Below, piece by piece: positions 43,201 through 52,055 of a stretch of 64,000 nt of DNA. The first letter of the stretch is position 1, and every line of letters begins with the position of its first letter. Origin of the DNA: an uncultured Christensenellaceae bacterium (GTDB lineage: Bacteria; Bacillota; Clostridia; Christensenellales; Pumilibacteraceae); NCBI GenBank assembly GCA_910587455.1, contig CAJULK010000002.1:124001-188000 (forward strand). The letters run 5' to 3'. The position numbers and the translations under genes were made by a program. The notes below the pieces were generated by a model, which was not told the origin of the DNA, did no database searches, and saw only the letters and a program-made list of their open reading frames with translations.

Positions 43201-46200
43201 ACACTATCGCGGCATTGCGTCTGTCGGAAGAAACGATCTCGAGCGTATCGGCGTTTTCGCTTCCGTCGAGCAAATATTTCTGTACGCTCTTGAGATTTAC
43301 GACCGCGACCTTGCCTACTACCGAAATCGCTTCCGGCTCTTTGGGCGCAATGTATACGCGGATATTGATTTCTTCGGACTGAGCGCCGTGAGCGTCGGCG
43401 ACGCGGAACGTTACCGTCGTGTATCCGCCGTTTACTGGAATGTAGTCTATCGCCTTAAGCACGATTTTGGGGATCTTGCTCCCGGCATCCTCGGGTACGA
43501 ACTGCGGCTCCACCGCCGAAACGTTCACGCCGTCGGAGTTTGTCATCTTAAAGCACGAACCGTCGTAAATCGCAGGTACAGTAAGATGCTGCATATCGTT
43601 ACGGTCGGGATCTGTAACGAGCTGTTCGAGCTCGAGCGGGAACTCTTGGTTGTAATCGAGATGAATGGCGTATACGTCTTTGCCGTTATCGTCTTTTTCG
43701 AGTTCCACGTTTTCGGGCAAGCTCTTGGTGTTCATTACGGGCGCAGTAGATTCTACCGTGATGTTAAGGTTAACGACCGTAGAAATTTCGCCGTCGCTCA
43801 GAGTAAGCTTGCAAACCGTATTGGTTACGCCGCGCGCGGTAAACGTTACGCTCATCGGGCGTTCGTCCGAGACGCTGTTTTCGGTGCCGAGATAATTGCT
43901 CGCCACAAACCCGATCATAGCGTCGCCGCCGTTGGTGAATGTTGCTACCGCGTTTTTATCGCTGCCGCGGTAATTGAATCTGAGCGTGCTGGGCGCATCG
44001 TCCGATCCGAGGATCAAATCGGTGCCGCTAAGCGTCTTTCCGCTCACTGCCGCCGCCGCTATGTTCTCGTTGAGATACTTGAAGTCGGCTTTAAGCGTAG
44101 CCGCGTCTTTAGTCGGATAATCGAATTTCTTAGCCGTGAAATTCGCAGGAGACGAATATCCGCCGTCGGTATCCTTGCCGAACACCGTGGAGTCTGCGGC
44201 GTGTACGGTAAAGCTGTCGCCCGTCTTCATAGTGATGTTGATCGTATCGGCGTTGCCGTAAGTATCCGGATTGACGGTAGGCGCTTCGTTGTTGTATCTT
44301 ACGCAGAATACGACCTTGACCGAAGATCCGCCGTAATCTCTGAACGTATACAAAATCGGGATGCCGTTATCGCTCTTGGTCTTGAACGCACTGTCGGTTT
44401 TGAATATTATCGTCGTAGGAGTGCTGCCCTGTCTGATTTCGACGGGGTTGTGATCGACGGTGCCCTGTATGACGCCTTTGGTAAGATCGGGCATTATAAA
44501 GTAGTCGCGCACAAGCTGACCGTTATCGGAAACAAGCTGCGCGTCGCCCGATCCGAGAAGCGCCGCCCATTCGGCGCTGGACGAAACGGCAAACGACGAA
44601 CCGCTCGAGATGATATCATTATCGGTGAACAGCGCCGAAACGTCGAGCGCGAAGCCAACGCCTTTCACGAGATCTATCTGATACTTGTAGGTATCTATCA
44701 ACGCCGAGCTCGCGCCGTCAGGCTTGAAGTAATCGGTATCGTTGACGAATTTGAGCGGATCGTTGTCGATATACACCTTGAACAGCACATACATGAACGA
44801 ACCGTTAGTAAGTCCCGAACCGTTTATATCGTCGTAAATGAGCGCACGGAACGGATAGTATATGCCGCGCGAATCGGACAGCAAATGATTCTTTGCAAGA
44901 ACATCGGCTTTTTGAGATTCGGACAACCCGTCCAAATTGAGCTGCGTTTTTGCATTGGGAATGAAACGTATAACGTTAGCCGTTCCCTCTTCGGGAGAAA
45001 CCGTAAAGAAGTTTTTATATCCTGGATTGGGTATGTAGTCCTCGATATACGATTCGATGTCAACAGGTCTGCCGTCGTCGTAAACTATCACGTTATCGCT
45101 GCTGAGTTTTAGTCCGAGATACGATGCATAGCCGTTGCCCGATACACCCTGATTTTTGACGAGATAATTCTTTTCGGCGCCGTTCAGAACTTCGGGAAGT
45201 TTTTTATCGCTCGAAGCAGGCATAAAGAATCTCACTTCGTCAGTTCCGTCGGGATCTCTGTATGCGATATGATCGTCGCACTTCGATTGCGTCGAACTGT
45301 TAAGATTGAGCAATTCCACCGATCTGCCCGCGGTGACGCTCGTCGTCATATCGACGTTTAACGTAACGGAATTATTCTGCTGCGTATAATCTCCCGTCGA
45401 ATCCTTATACGATATGCTCGCATCGGTATTGTCTATTATAAGATCGACGCTTACAGGCGTAGTTCCAACGGTTTCGCCCGAAGTCTTTACGTCAACAGTG
45501 AGAGTAAGCCTGTTGGTCGTACGGTGTCCACCGCTCTTCTTGACAAACGAGAATCCGAATTTATCCTCGCGGAAACGGCTCACACCGTTAGGCTTCCACT
45601 GCGCCTCCGTATAAGAGATAAGCGTATTGCCGTCGTCGCCGAGATATCCGCGCTGATCATTGAGATACAGATCGGACATAATGCATTCTTCATTCGTCAC
45701 ATACCCGATTGTCACATACGGGTTGTTCGTGATATACATGTCGTCTTTGGGATCGACATCTCCGCGCCAAGTGCTTACGCCGTCCGATATCCGCATGTTT
45801 CTGAATACAAGCGTTGTATTCCACTTAGTGTAGTTTGTGCCCGAATCGTACAGAAGATTATCGGGATCCGAATCATACGTGTTTTTGTTTGTCGTGGCGT
45901 TGTCGAAAATAACGTGCGCGCCGGGCGTCTTTTCGTCTACCTTATCGGTGCCGTTTTCGGTATAGCCCTGAGGCATTGCGAGATAACTCATAGGCACGTT
46001 TACGGTGCTGTTGCCCACATGTATAGGTCTGTAATAGAACGGCGTGCTCGAATACGTCTTGGGAACGACTTTCGTATCGCCCGAAGTCTGAACGTTGACG
46101 AAATACTGATATGCGAAATTCTCTGCAAACATCGCGGACTTCAACGCGCCCTGAGTTGCCGGTTTCACACCGTTGGCAAACTGCGAAGCGGAAAGCCTGT

Positions 46201-49200
46201 CTATATCGACGACATAGTTATACTGTTGCGTAGTCGACGAAGTATCGGGATCGGGATCGGAAGCCGTGCTGTCTATCAAAGTAGCGGATTCCGCGTTACC
46301 GTCGGTGCGGTAATACTCGTGCATAGGCGTAATGCCCGGCTCGAGATACCTGTAGAATATATTGAGTACGTTGAAATGCGATTCTTCGGGAATGTCACTG
46401 CTCGTCGAAACGCTGTTCGCGCCCGTCGCTTTGTGAAGCTCGGTGTTGTAATGGTTGTCGCGTACGGCGAGCGCGATCTGAACAGCCAAGCCCGCGCTGT
46501 CTTTTTCGCGGTTGTCAACTATTTCGATCGCCCAATACTTGCTCTTGTTAATAGCTTCGCCGCTTGCCGCGCCGATAGGCTCGAAGTTGTCGTCGTAATA
46601 AATGACGCGCATGCTTATAAACTTGTCGGCTTCGTTTTCCGCGTCGGTGTAAGTAGGCGTAAATATTACTGCGGAGCTCTTGAAAGTATCGTTGGAAGTA
46701 AACGTCTCTTCCGTAATGGGATGAGGCGTCGCCTCGCCCACGTTGCTGTTGAGCGTAGCTACGAGAAGATTCGTATAACTACCGTCGGCGTCCTTTTTAA
46801 GCTGGTTGTCCGTAGAGGTAAGGTAAGACGGATTGAGAAGAACAGTTTGCTGCGCGTCGGGATCGGAGAACAGCAACACTTTGTTCGACGGCGACGCAGC
46901 GATAGCAGAAGAATTGTAAAGCGCTTCGCTGTTTACGAGATAGCGCGGGGTCTTTTTCTCGACAGTATAGTCATACTTGACCTGCCACGTATAGTCGTTT
47001 TCGCCCGTCTTGACGAACGTGTCCGTTATAACTTCCGCTTGGGAATTGAGCACTTCCAAACGAACGTGCAACACGGCGTCGCGCTGATTGGCTCTGTAAC
47101 CGTCTCTTACGGTAAACTCGAGATAGATCGGCTGATCGAATATCTGAGTAGACGACAAACCTCGCACGAGTATTACTTCCTCGCCTATATTAACGCCCGT
47201 ACCGATAGTGGGCGCAGCGTAAATATAATCGGAAAGATAATGCGTAACTCCGTCCTTTACGATGGTCGGTTTATATCTATTTTCTTCAACGGCTTCGTCT
47301 TCGTCGTACGCGACGATCCTAACGGAATCGGAAACGAGCGTAGGCGTATCGCCGTCGAGGTCGTACGTGAGAACTATGCCCTGACTCGTGCCCGAGCTGT
47401 CCGCGATTCTGAATTCGTATTCGTGCTTTATGTTGGCATCACCCGCGCCCGCGGTAAGGCTGTAATACGGGCGAAGATTGGTGTTGAGCACAGGTCTCGA
47501 ATTGCCGACCGTTATCGCTATTACGCACGGAACGGAAGTATAACCGTCGCTGACCGAAAAACGGAGTACGGGAATACTCGCAGTCGTACGCGATTTTGCG
47601 CGGATCGTTATGCTCGGAATTGCGAAAATTCTGCCGCCCGACGTTATGGTAACGTTCTCGTCGGTGTCGATATTCGCTTCGAAGTAGTCGGTATAAAGGC
47701 TTGCGAGCGACTTGAATCCCGCTATGCCCGTAAACGAAAGCTGTCCGCACATTACGCTCTCTTCGGCGACCGAAGAAAGGATATTGGGCGTCTGCGTGCG
47801 CTTGACCGTGTAGGTGCCGGTGATCGCACTCGCCGTCTTGAAGAAACCGGAGTTGCTCGGATTGGTGTTGCTCAAAACACCGTTCGCATCCCCCGCTATG
47901 CCCGAAACGTCCGAAACGGTTGCCGTATCGAAGTCGAATGCAAGGTCATAGGGCGTGATCACGAGGTCGGGATCGTTGCCCGCCGATTTTTCTATGGAAT
48001 AATTTATGTAGTATTCGCCGCTGTCGGCATTGTACTCGTATTTGCCGCCGTTGAGGTTAAACGGATACGCGGTGCTCTCGGAAGGATCGTGGCGCAATCC
48101 CACCTCACGGTTTTCGACGAGTATAAACACGGGGATTTTGCTCTTGCCGCCATGTGCGTCAATCACGTTTACGTCCAACTCGAAGTAATAATTATCCGTC
48201 GAACGCACGGGAGTGATTTTGAGTCCGGTAAAAGTATATCCGTTCGTGTCGTTTCCGTACTCGCGTATGCCGAGGGCGTCGAGCTGAGCGTCGGTAAGGT
48301 TTGCAAAAACGCTGCGCGCCGCATAAAGCGGAACCGTTTCGACCTTAAAGAAATGCTGAAGCTGCGAGATCTGCGTAGCATCGAGAATCGTGTTTACTGT
48401 TGAACCTTGCAGGGCTACAACGTCGTTGAGCTCCGCAGTTTCCTGATAACGGTCGGTCACGGGATATGAAAAAGCGTCTACGTCGGTCACGAACGGCTTT
48501 GCGTGATTTTCATTCGCATTGTAATCATAACCGGTAGTTCCTATGCCGTGGAGCACGCCCGAAGCGTCGGTATAGCTTATAGGCGTAATAACAACGGGAA
48601 CGCCCAATCCCGTGTTCGTATCGGAAGCGCCCGTGTCTACGTCTTTGAATCCTATCGTAAAGTTCGCGGGAGTCTGCGGCGTAGTAGGCGCGGTAGAAAC
48701 GACTTTGATCGCGATCGGGAACCAAATTCCGTTGTCGGACGGCTCGCCCGGATCGCTTATGCGCACCATAAAGTACAAATGTCCTTTACGACCCGTCTGG
48801 TTCTTGTACATATACTGCGTCGCGGCGCGCGCGGTGATCCTAAGCGTCTGCGAATCCAAGTATTGATACGTTATGCACGCGCTCGACGCGGCGGAAGAAC
48901 CTGCGGCGGCAAGCACGCGTGAATTAAAGCCCGTGTCGTCGTTGCCCTCGCCCGTCGTCGATGTATTCTCGCCCGTCGTCAATGTATTGCTTACGGCAGT
49001 GCTCTTGTTATAATTGGTGCCGTTGGCAAGAGAAAGCACCGTATTCTCTTTATTGACCGATACATACTCTTTGCTCGGAACTTTGATGTTGTCCGTAGAC
49101 GTACCCATTACGAAAGATGGCGTATTGCCGTCGGGATCGGTCAAGAAGTCGGATATCTTTATATCGACCGATCTCGGATACTTGGCATCGGTATCGTCGA

Positions 49201-51313
49201 GATCGAGCGAAAGATCCAACTCGGTTTTCATAACGGGACGCGTATTGGAAATTTTGAATGAAAGAGCGATCGTAGACGTGTTGCCTATTACTACACCCGC
49301 ACCCTTTCCGCCTTGCGCGGCGGCTTTTTCATACGCTTGCGCGGTAAGCTGAACTACCACGTATTCCGTTTTGGACGGCTGCGCATTGGTGGGCAGTACG
49401 GTTATGGACTCGCCCAACCCCGACGAGCCGTATTTGCTCGTGTTTTGGTTTATTCTGATACTGTAATAGCTCGACGAAGCCGACGAGACGGATTTGAATC
49501 CGACTATATCGTAGCCCGCATCTGCATCGACATCCTTGAAGATATCCGCCGCGGTTATAGTATAGCCGCTCGTTTTGTTAAGCGTGAGAGGCTGAGGTAT
49601 AAACACGGTCTTGATCTTTTCCGCAGTATTGTAAATACCACCGTCCTTAACATAGTCGGTCGTCTTGCTTGTGCTTGTGGAAATGCCCAAACGGTACGAA
49701 TACAGATTCTTCGAATACTCTACATATCCGTTTGTGCTGACGCCGCCCGTATTCATCGTGCTTGTGTCGCGGATAACAACGTTGTTATCTGTTACGGACA
49801 GCGTAAACTTGATAACAGACAGTCCGCGCGTAGAACTCGCGCCGTACGCGTCGCGCACCCGTGCGTAAAGCACGAGCTTGCCGTTTACCGTTGACGTGTT
49901 GCCGTCGGCATTGGCACGCGGATAACGCTTGATTTCTTCTATATCTATACGCGCATTGTTTACCACTTTCCAGGTAACGAAGTTGGAAGCCGAAACCGTG
50001 CACGCGGAATTGAGATACAGCGCGGCGGTATTGGTGGGAAGCGTGTCGCGATTGGCTGCGCCCGCCGAAAAATAAACGTCGTTCTCGGTGGAATTGCTCG
50101 TTCTGAGATGCCAGTCGGGATCGCGAGCTATATCTTTAGCATTGATCGTTACCGTATGCGCGCCGCGCACGCCGCCCGAGATCTCCTTATTTCGTGTTTC
50201 GGGCGCCTGATTGAGCACCGTTATACGCGCGTAACCGTTGCCCGCGCGCACGCCGTTGGATCCGGATATACCTGTAAGTTTGGAAGTATTTGCATAGCCG
50301 CTGCCGCCGCCTGCGTTGTTGCAGTAGCCCGCGCCGTCGCCTGCGCCCGTACCGCCGTTCCAGTTGTAAACACCGCCGCCGCCGCCGCCGAAATATCCGC
50401 CGCCGCCGCCGCCGCCGCCGGCGTGGTTGACGCCGCCGTAACCGCCCTGACCGAAGCCGCCTGCACTGCCGTTATGGCACCAGCTCTGATAGCCGTTGCT
50501 GAATCTTATGGTAGTACACGTACCTGCGGCTCCGCCTTTGTTCGCAGCCGTGGATCCGCCGCCGCCCGCCTTGTTGGACGGGAGATTGCCGTTGCCCTGA
50601 GTCGTGGACCAACCGTTGTAACCGCTGTTATTGGCGCCGCCGCCGCCGCCGTAACGTCCGTTGTTGGGATTGGCGCTGCTCGTACCGCCGCCGCCGCCCG
50701 CGACCATAAGAAGATCGCCGCGGTAACTGCCGTAATTGGTGAGAAGCCCGTTTCCGCGCTTGGCTGTCGCTATATGCGTAGCGCCGCCGCCGCCGCCCGC
50801 GGGCTGGTTCATATCGTATACGTCGCGTCCGCCCGCGCCGCCGCCGTTATATCCGCCCGCCGCGTCGTTGTTGCGCTGATTGACAACGCCGTTTGCACCC
50901 TTGCCGCCCACAACGATCCAGAACGACGTGTTGGTCGTGAGCTTGATCGTGCCTTTGGTATAACCGCCGTAACCGACGACCCAGTTGCCGCCCTGACCGC
51001 CGCCCTGTGCGCCCCAGACCTCGAATTGGTACGTTCCGGCGGGCAGCGTTACCGTCTTTATGCCAGTAGTCGTAAAGTTGATAACGTCACCGCTGTAAAT
51101 CGCGCCGCGCGCAGTAAGATTACCCGATTTGTTGTCGGTATACGTCGTCGCCGTGCTTACTTCGGGATCGACGGTGTTTACCTTAACGGGATCGGAGTTG
51201 CCGAAACAAAGCGCGCAAGTCAACCCGAGCGCGATCGCAACGACCGCACTCATTAAAATGATGAGTAACTTTTTGCCTTTTTTCGATGTTTTTGAGCTTA
51301 CGCTTCTGCCCAT
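40271..51313 (-). CDS. Giant single-pass surface protein with ALK-type glycine-rich domain and tandem cadherin/Ig-like domains
   Basis: 3,680 residues. Residues 13-37 form a basic plus hydrophobic signal sequence. Residues about 84-368 resemble the glycine-rich domain also found in ALK/LTK receptors: VTLPAGTYQFEVWGAQGGG, many GGGG runs, then NGYARITVLNQAP. From there to about 3540 the chain is beta-rich with repeated domain junctions of the form V-x-N-x-x-P (NTRPVM, NSRPVL, NSAPIAV, NDTPEF, NTAPVAI) and DxxG/DP turns, as in tandem cadherin-like or bacterial Ig-like modules. A membrane helix lies at about 3553-3577, followed by a basic coiled stretch and a Pro/Gln-rich cytoplasmic tail of about 100 residues. 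No LPxTG. GAGG before the ATG. Adhesion or ligand binding is inferred. Confidence 0.88.
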   Translation of the reverse strand: MGRSVSSKTSKKGKKLLIILMSAVVAIALGLTCALCFGNSDPVKVNTVDPEVSTATTYTDNKSGNLTARGAIYSGDVINFTTTGIKTVTLPAGTYQFEVWGAQGGGQGGNWVVGYGGYTKGTIKLTTNTSFWIVVGGKGANGVVNQRNNDAAGGYNGGGAGGRDVYDMNQPAGGGGGATHIATAKRGNGLLTNYGSYRGDLLMVAGGGGGTSSANPNNGRYGGGGGANNSGYNGWSTTQGNGNLPSNKAGGGGSTAANKGGAAGTCTTIRFSNGYQSWCHNGSAGGFGQGGYGGVNHAGGGGGGGGYFGGGGGGVYNWNGGTGAGDGAGYCNNAGGGSGYANTSKLTGISGSNGVRAGNGYARITVLNQAPETRNKEISGGVRGAHTVTINAKDIARDPDWHLRTSNSTENDVYFSAGAANRDTLPTNTAALYLNSACTVSASNFVTWKVVNNARIDIEEIKRYPRANADGNTSTVNGKLVLYARVRDAYGASSTRGLSVIKFTLSVTDNNVVIRDTSTMNTGGVSTNGYVEYSKNLYSYRLGISTSTSKTTDYVKDGGIYNTAEKIKTVFIPQPLTLNKTSGYTITAADIFKDVDADAGYDIVGFKSVSSASSSYYSIRINQNTSKYGSSGLGESITVLPTNAQPSKTEYVVVQLTAQAYEKAAAQGGKGAGVVIGNTSTIALSFKISNTRPVMKTELDLSLDLDDTDAKYPRSVDIKISDFLTDPDGNTPSFVMGTSTDNIKVPSKEYVSVNKENTVLSLANGTNYNKSTAVSNTLTTGENTSTTGEGNDDTGFNSRVLAAAGSSAASSACITYQYLDSQTLRITARAATQYMYKNQTGRKGHLYFMVRISDPGEPSDNGIWFPIAIKVVSTAPTTPQTPANFTIGFKDVDTGASDTNTGLGVPVVITPISYTDASGVLHGIGTTGYDYNANENHAKPFVTDVDAFSYPVTDRYQETAELNDVVALQGSTVNTILDATQISQLQHFFKVETVPLYAARSVFANLTDAQLDALGIREYGNDTNGYTFTGLKITPVRSTDNYYFELDVNVIDAHGGKSKIPVFILVENREVGLRHDPSESTAYPFNLNGGKYEYNADSGEYYINYSIEKSAGNDPDLVITPYDLAFDFDTATVSDVSGIAGDANGVLSNTNPSNSGFFKTASAITGTYTVKRTQTPNILSSVAEESVMCGQLSFTGIAGFKSLASLYTDYFEANIDTDENVTITSGGRIFAIPSITIRAKSRTTASIPVLRFSVSDGYTSVPCVIAITVGNSRPVLNTNLRPYYSLTAGAGDANIKHEYEFRIADSSGTSQGIVLTYDLDGDTPTLVSDSVRIVAYDEDEAVEENRYKPTIVKDGVTHYLSDYIYAAPTIGTGVNIGEEVILVRGLSSTQIFDQPIYLEFTVRDGYRANQRDAVLHVRLEVLNSQAEVITDTFVKTGENDYTWQVKYDYTVEKKTPRYLVNSEALYNSSAIAASPSNKVLLFSDPDAQQTVLLNPSYLTSTDNQLKKDADGSYTNLLVATLNSNVGEATPHPITEETFTSNDTFKSSAVIFTPTYTDAENEADKFISMRVIYYDDNFEPIGAASGEAINKSKYWAIEIVDNREKDSAGLAVQIALAVRDNHYNTELHKATGANSVSTSSDIPEESHFNVLNIFYRYLEPGITPMHEYYRTDGNAESATLIDSTASDPDPDTSSTTQQYNYVVDIDRLSASQFANGVKPATQGALKSAMFAENFAYQYFVNVQTSGDTKVVPKTYSSTPFYYRPIHVGNSTVNVPMSYLAMPQGYTENGTDKVDEKTPGAHVIFDNATTNKNTYDSDPDNLLYDSGTNYTKWNTTLVFRNMRISDGVSTWRGDVDPKDDMYITNNPYVTIGYVTNEECIMSDLYLNDQRGYLGDDGNTLISYTEAQWKPNGVSRFREDKFGFSFVKKSGGHRTTNRLTLTVDVKTSGETVGTTPVSVDLIIDNTDASISYKDSTGDYTQQNNSVTLNVDMTTSVTAGRSVELLNLNSSTQSKCDDHIAYRDPDGTDEVRFFMPASSDKKLPEVLNGAEKNYLVKNQGVSGNGYASYLGLKLSSDNVIVYDDGRPVDIESYIEDYIPNPGYKNFFTVSPEEGTANVIRFIPNAKTQLNLDGLSESQKADVLAKNHLLSDSRGIYYPFRALIYDDINGSGLTNGSFMYVLFKVYIDNDPLKFVNDTDYFKPDGASSALIDTYKYQIDLVKGVGFALDVSALFTDNDIISSGSSFAVSSSAEWAALLGSGDAQLVSDNGQLVRDYFIMPDLTKGVIQGTVDHNPVEIRQGSTPTTIIFKTDSAFKTKSDNGIPILYTFRDYGGSSVKVVFCVRYNNEAPTVNPDTYGNADTINITMKTGDSFTVHAADSTVFGKDTDGGYSSPANFTAKKFDYPTKDAATLKADFKYLNENIAAAAVSGKTLSGTDLILGSDDAPSTLRFNYRGSDKNAVATFTNGGDAMIGFVASNYLGTENSVSDERPMSVTFTARGVTNTVCKLTLSDGEISTVVNLNITVESTAPVMNTKSLPENVELEKDDNGKDVYAIHLDYNQEFPLELEQLVTDPDRNDMQHLTVPAIYDGSCFKMTNSDGVNVSAVEPQFVPEDAGSKIPKIVLKAIDYIPVNGGYTTVTFRVADAHGAQSEEINIRVYIAPKEPEAISVVGKVAVVNLKSVQKYLLDGSENADTLEIVSSDRRNAAIVYDPDSAAPSAMYNVGVYAVFDETETGTVDAAKINVSDITDSDNLIIKRTQAGVTSGASTRPGNNDISEYIANFFEISISGDGKTLTFMPNSATLKTQKILPISLYIRVGKPITSATGMSEDKQVNVFANVSVANSAPIAVENHAATDRDDTDFLSFTGVAGSSYAWKLYDLDNESNGLFYDFDKLNYAAGSEKIEYVSGRVLPTYTYTDEEDKRVTITTPTDVTATGDPVLSIFESEGNGVTVKINRKVNPGVASAAGSPVSTSVPVEIKCKDSTGAEASTVLIVNVSNDTPEFKAVSGNDYQYTLEYSEYNGYSMYISIPTNRSVSVKLADILEDADIDMDVYKFDADGIENGLVDPAADKPNEERLVPGTQMFSYRVENGQNKYKNTTMTGITFKCLSTERLKEAVCRMRLKDSTQRARTSTLTIHLIVGNTAPVAIPSKCNISIMGVPVGTSDADVAKASFTDIITNYVTDINAGDMVDANVDGNETSTTYIYLASKMLYTRNDGMGTVVYGPGLLDESSDTYMGENDTACNINWDMRATDTADMHQVFTISPKPGVYGVQKVLFTVKDDGYQNGSLAFVTDGMQADLEMTITIVRPISDFEDDIETVDIANGVSRVITSDVLLTTKSDPEKAPEPNATGYGTIKNITTASAALQVYAPESASKSGVATASSISKKHNWRVKAKSRAANDAVITVTFDVGGTDVTHDFKINVTDNRQPTLRKDTEIGLFSGLDNNVAIITPDDWFVDPDIDDEIRFVSPASTKISAYADVHIERNREYIDAETNEKYYQDVLVITFKNRGKTDLTVHVSDASNRVYAFTVPIECTDAPEVSFWNTVVAAFQESPFIWWPIFVGILLLLLILIIIIVVVSKKRKMRREIEALLESESELETELMRLGGGPSPYQSFGYLPPTSPAMNDPNLMIGSQTPPPQNSLQLNAGQTQVVQPQQSAPAPVQSVPGNMQPQIPDDFDPDEF
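50373..50421. repeat. CCG/GGC trinucleotide runs coding for glycine
   Basis: Two near-pure (CCG)n tracts, about 50373-50390 and 50396-50421 on the plus strand, encode runs of six and eight Gly around residues 297-315 of the giant protein. Length changes by slippage would keep the frame and vary loop length. Confidence 0.8.
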
Positions 51314-51359
51314 TTTTTGCCTCGCTTTTCACAGTGATTGCGCCAATGGCTTCTGTTTT

Positions 51360-51422
51360 GTTAACAATTTGTTCACATTTATGTGATTACACAGATAAAT
51401 GTTAACATATTGTTCATAATTT
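51360..51422. repeat. 22-bp imperfect direct repeat over the giant-gene promoter
   Basis: Copy 1 (51360-51381) and copy 2 (51401-51422) share GTTAACAnnTTGTTCA, with a period of 41 bp, about four helical turns. Each begins within a palindrome: TTGTTAACAA centred at 51362/51363 and ATGTTAACAT at 51403/51404. Copy 2 fills the spacer and overlaps the -10; copy 1 lies in the leader. The arrangement looks like a double operator for a repressor. Confidence 0.7.
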
Positions 51423-51427
51423 GTCAA
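51399..51427 (-). promoter_or_regulatory. Promoter of the giant surface protein gene
   Basis: Minus strand perfect TTGACA (51427-51422), 17-bp spacer, TAACAT (51404-51399) preceded by TGT (extended -10). Start about 51392, leader about 80 nt, A/T rich and holding the second operator-like repeat. Confidence 0.7.
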
Positions 51428-51514
51428 TACATTTTAGGCAAATAATACTACAAATATCGCATAAAGTTGTTGTTTGTCATTCGAAACGCGCGTCACCGAC
51501 AAACAGTCGGCATA

Positions 51515-51542
51515 CGAAAACCGCTGCCCGATCGAGCAGCGG
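51515..51542 (-). terminator. Intrinsic terminator after the low-MW phosphatase gene
   Basis: Minus strand CCGCTGC (51542-51536), 8-nt loop, GCAGCGG (51527-51521), then TTTTCG. It lies 22 nt past the stop and separates this unit from the giant gene. Confidence 0.75.
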
Positions 51543-51563
51543 CAGCGCCTCGCATTTAAGTCG

Positions 51564-52046
51564 CTATCGGGCGCCGTTCGACTTCAAGCCGTCGCACAGC
51601 GCGAGTATTCTATCGAAAGCCGAGCGCATCAGCGCCGCGCAATCGAGATAATCGGCAAGCGAACCGCCGTAAGGATCGCCGACAAACGTTCCTATAAGCT
51701 GTTCGAACGATACGACGTTGTCGCCGTTGCCGCAACGCTCCGCATGAGATTCTGTCATAGCTATTATCAGATCGTTTTCCTGCGACATCTGCACAGTGAA
51801 AACACGCGCTTTTCTGTCTTTATTGTGCTTGATGCCGAGCACGTCGAGCGCTTTATCTGCCGTGGGGTTTAGCGTATCGCCGCGCTGCGCGACAAGTCCC
51901 GCGCTCGAAACGACGAAATCGCCCGACCGTTTTTTTGCACGCAAATAGTCCTTAAACATGAATTCCGCCATCGGCGAACGGCAAGTATTGCCCGTACATA
52001 CGAAAATAACTTTCGTTTTTCTTTTTGTTTCCTCTTCTATTATCAT
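51564..52046 (-). CDS. Low-molecular-weight protein tyrosine/arginine phosphatase family
   Basis: 160 residues. The P-loop is VCTGNTCRSPMAE near the N-terminus (Cys nucleophile, Arg), and the general-acid Asp is in FVGDPYGGS. Thr in the loop (CTGNTCRSP) is the feature associated with arginine-phosphatase YwlE rather than tyrosine phosphatases, where Ile is usual, so a YwlE-type role is likely by family knowledge. It follows the tsaC-like gene after 9 nt, the same neighbourhood as ywlC and ywlE in Bacillus. GGAG before the ATG at 6 nt. A McsB arginine kinase is not visible here. Confidence 0.88.
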   Translation of the reverse strand: MIIEEETKRKTKVIFVCTGNTCRSPMAEFMFKDYLRAKKRSGDFVVSSAGLVAQRGDTLNPTADKALDVLGIKHNKDRKARVFTVQMSQENDLIIAMTESHAERCGNGDNVVSFEQLIGTFVGDPYGGSLADYLDCAALMRSAFDRILALCDGLKSNGAR

Positions 52047-52055
52047 CGCGCACTC

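Noticed and set aside
45524..48403. A 959-codon open frame on the plus strand
   Set aside because: It is antisense to the giant gene, Arg/Val/Tyr-rich without domain features, and arises because the real frame's codon use avoids stops on the other strand.
50360..51050. Dense GC-rich repeats that could suggest a CRISPR or other array
   Set aside because: They are codons for glycine runs within an intact reading frame, with no constant repeat-spacer structure.
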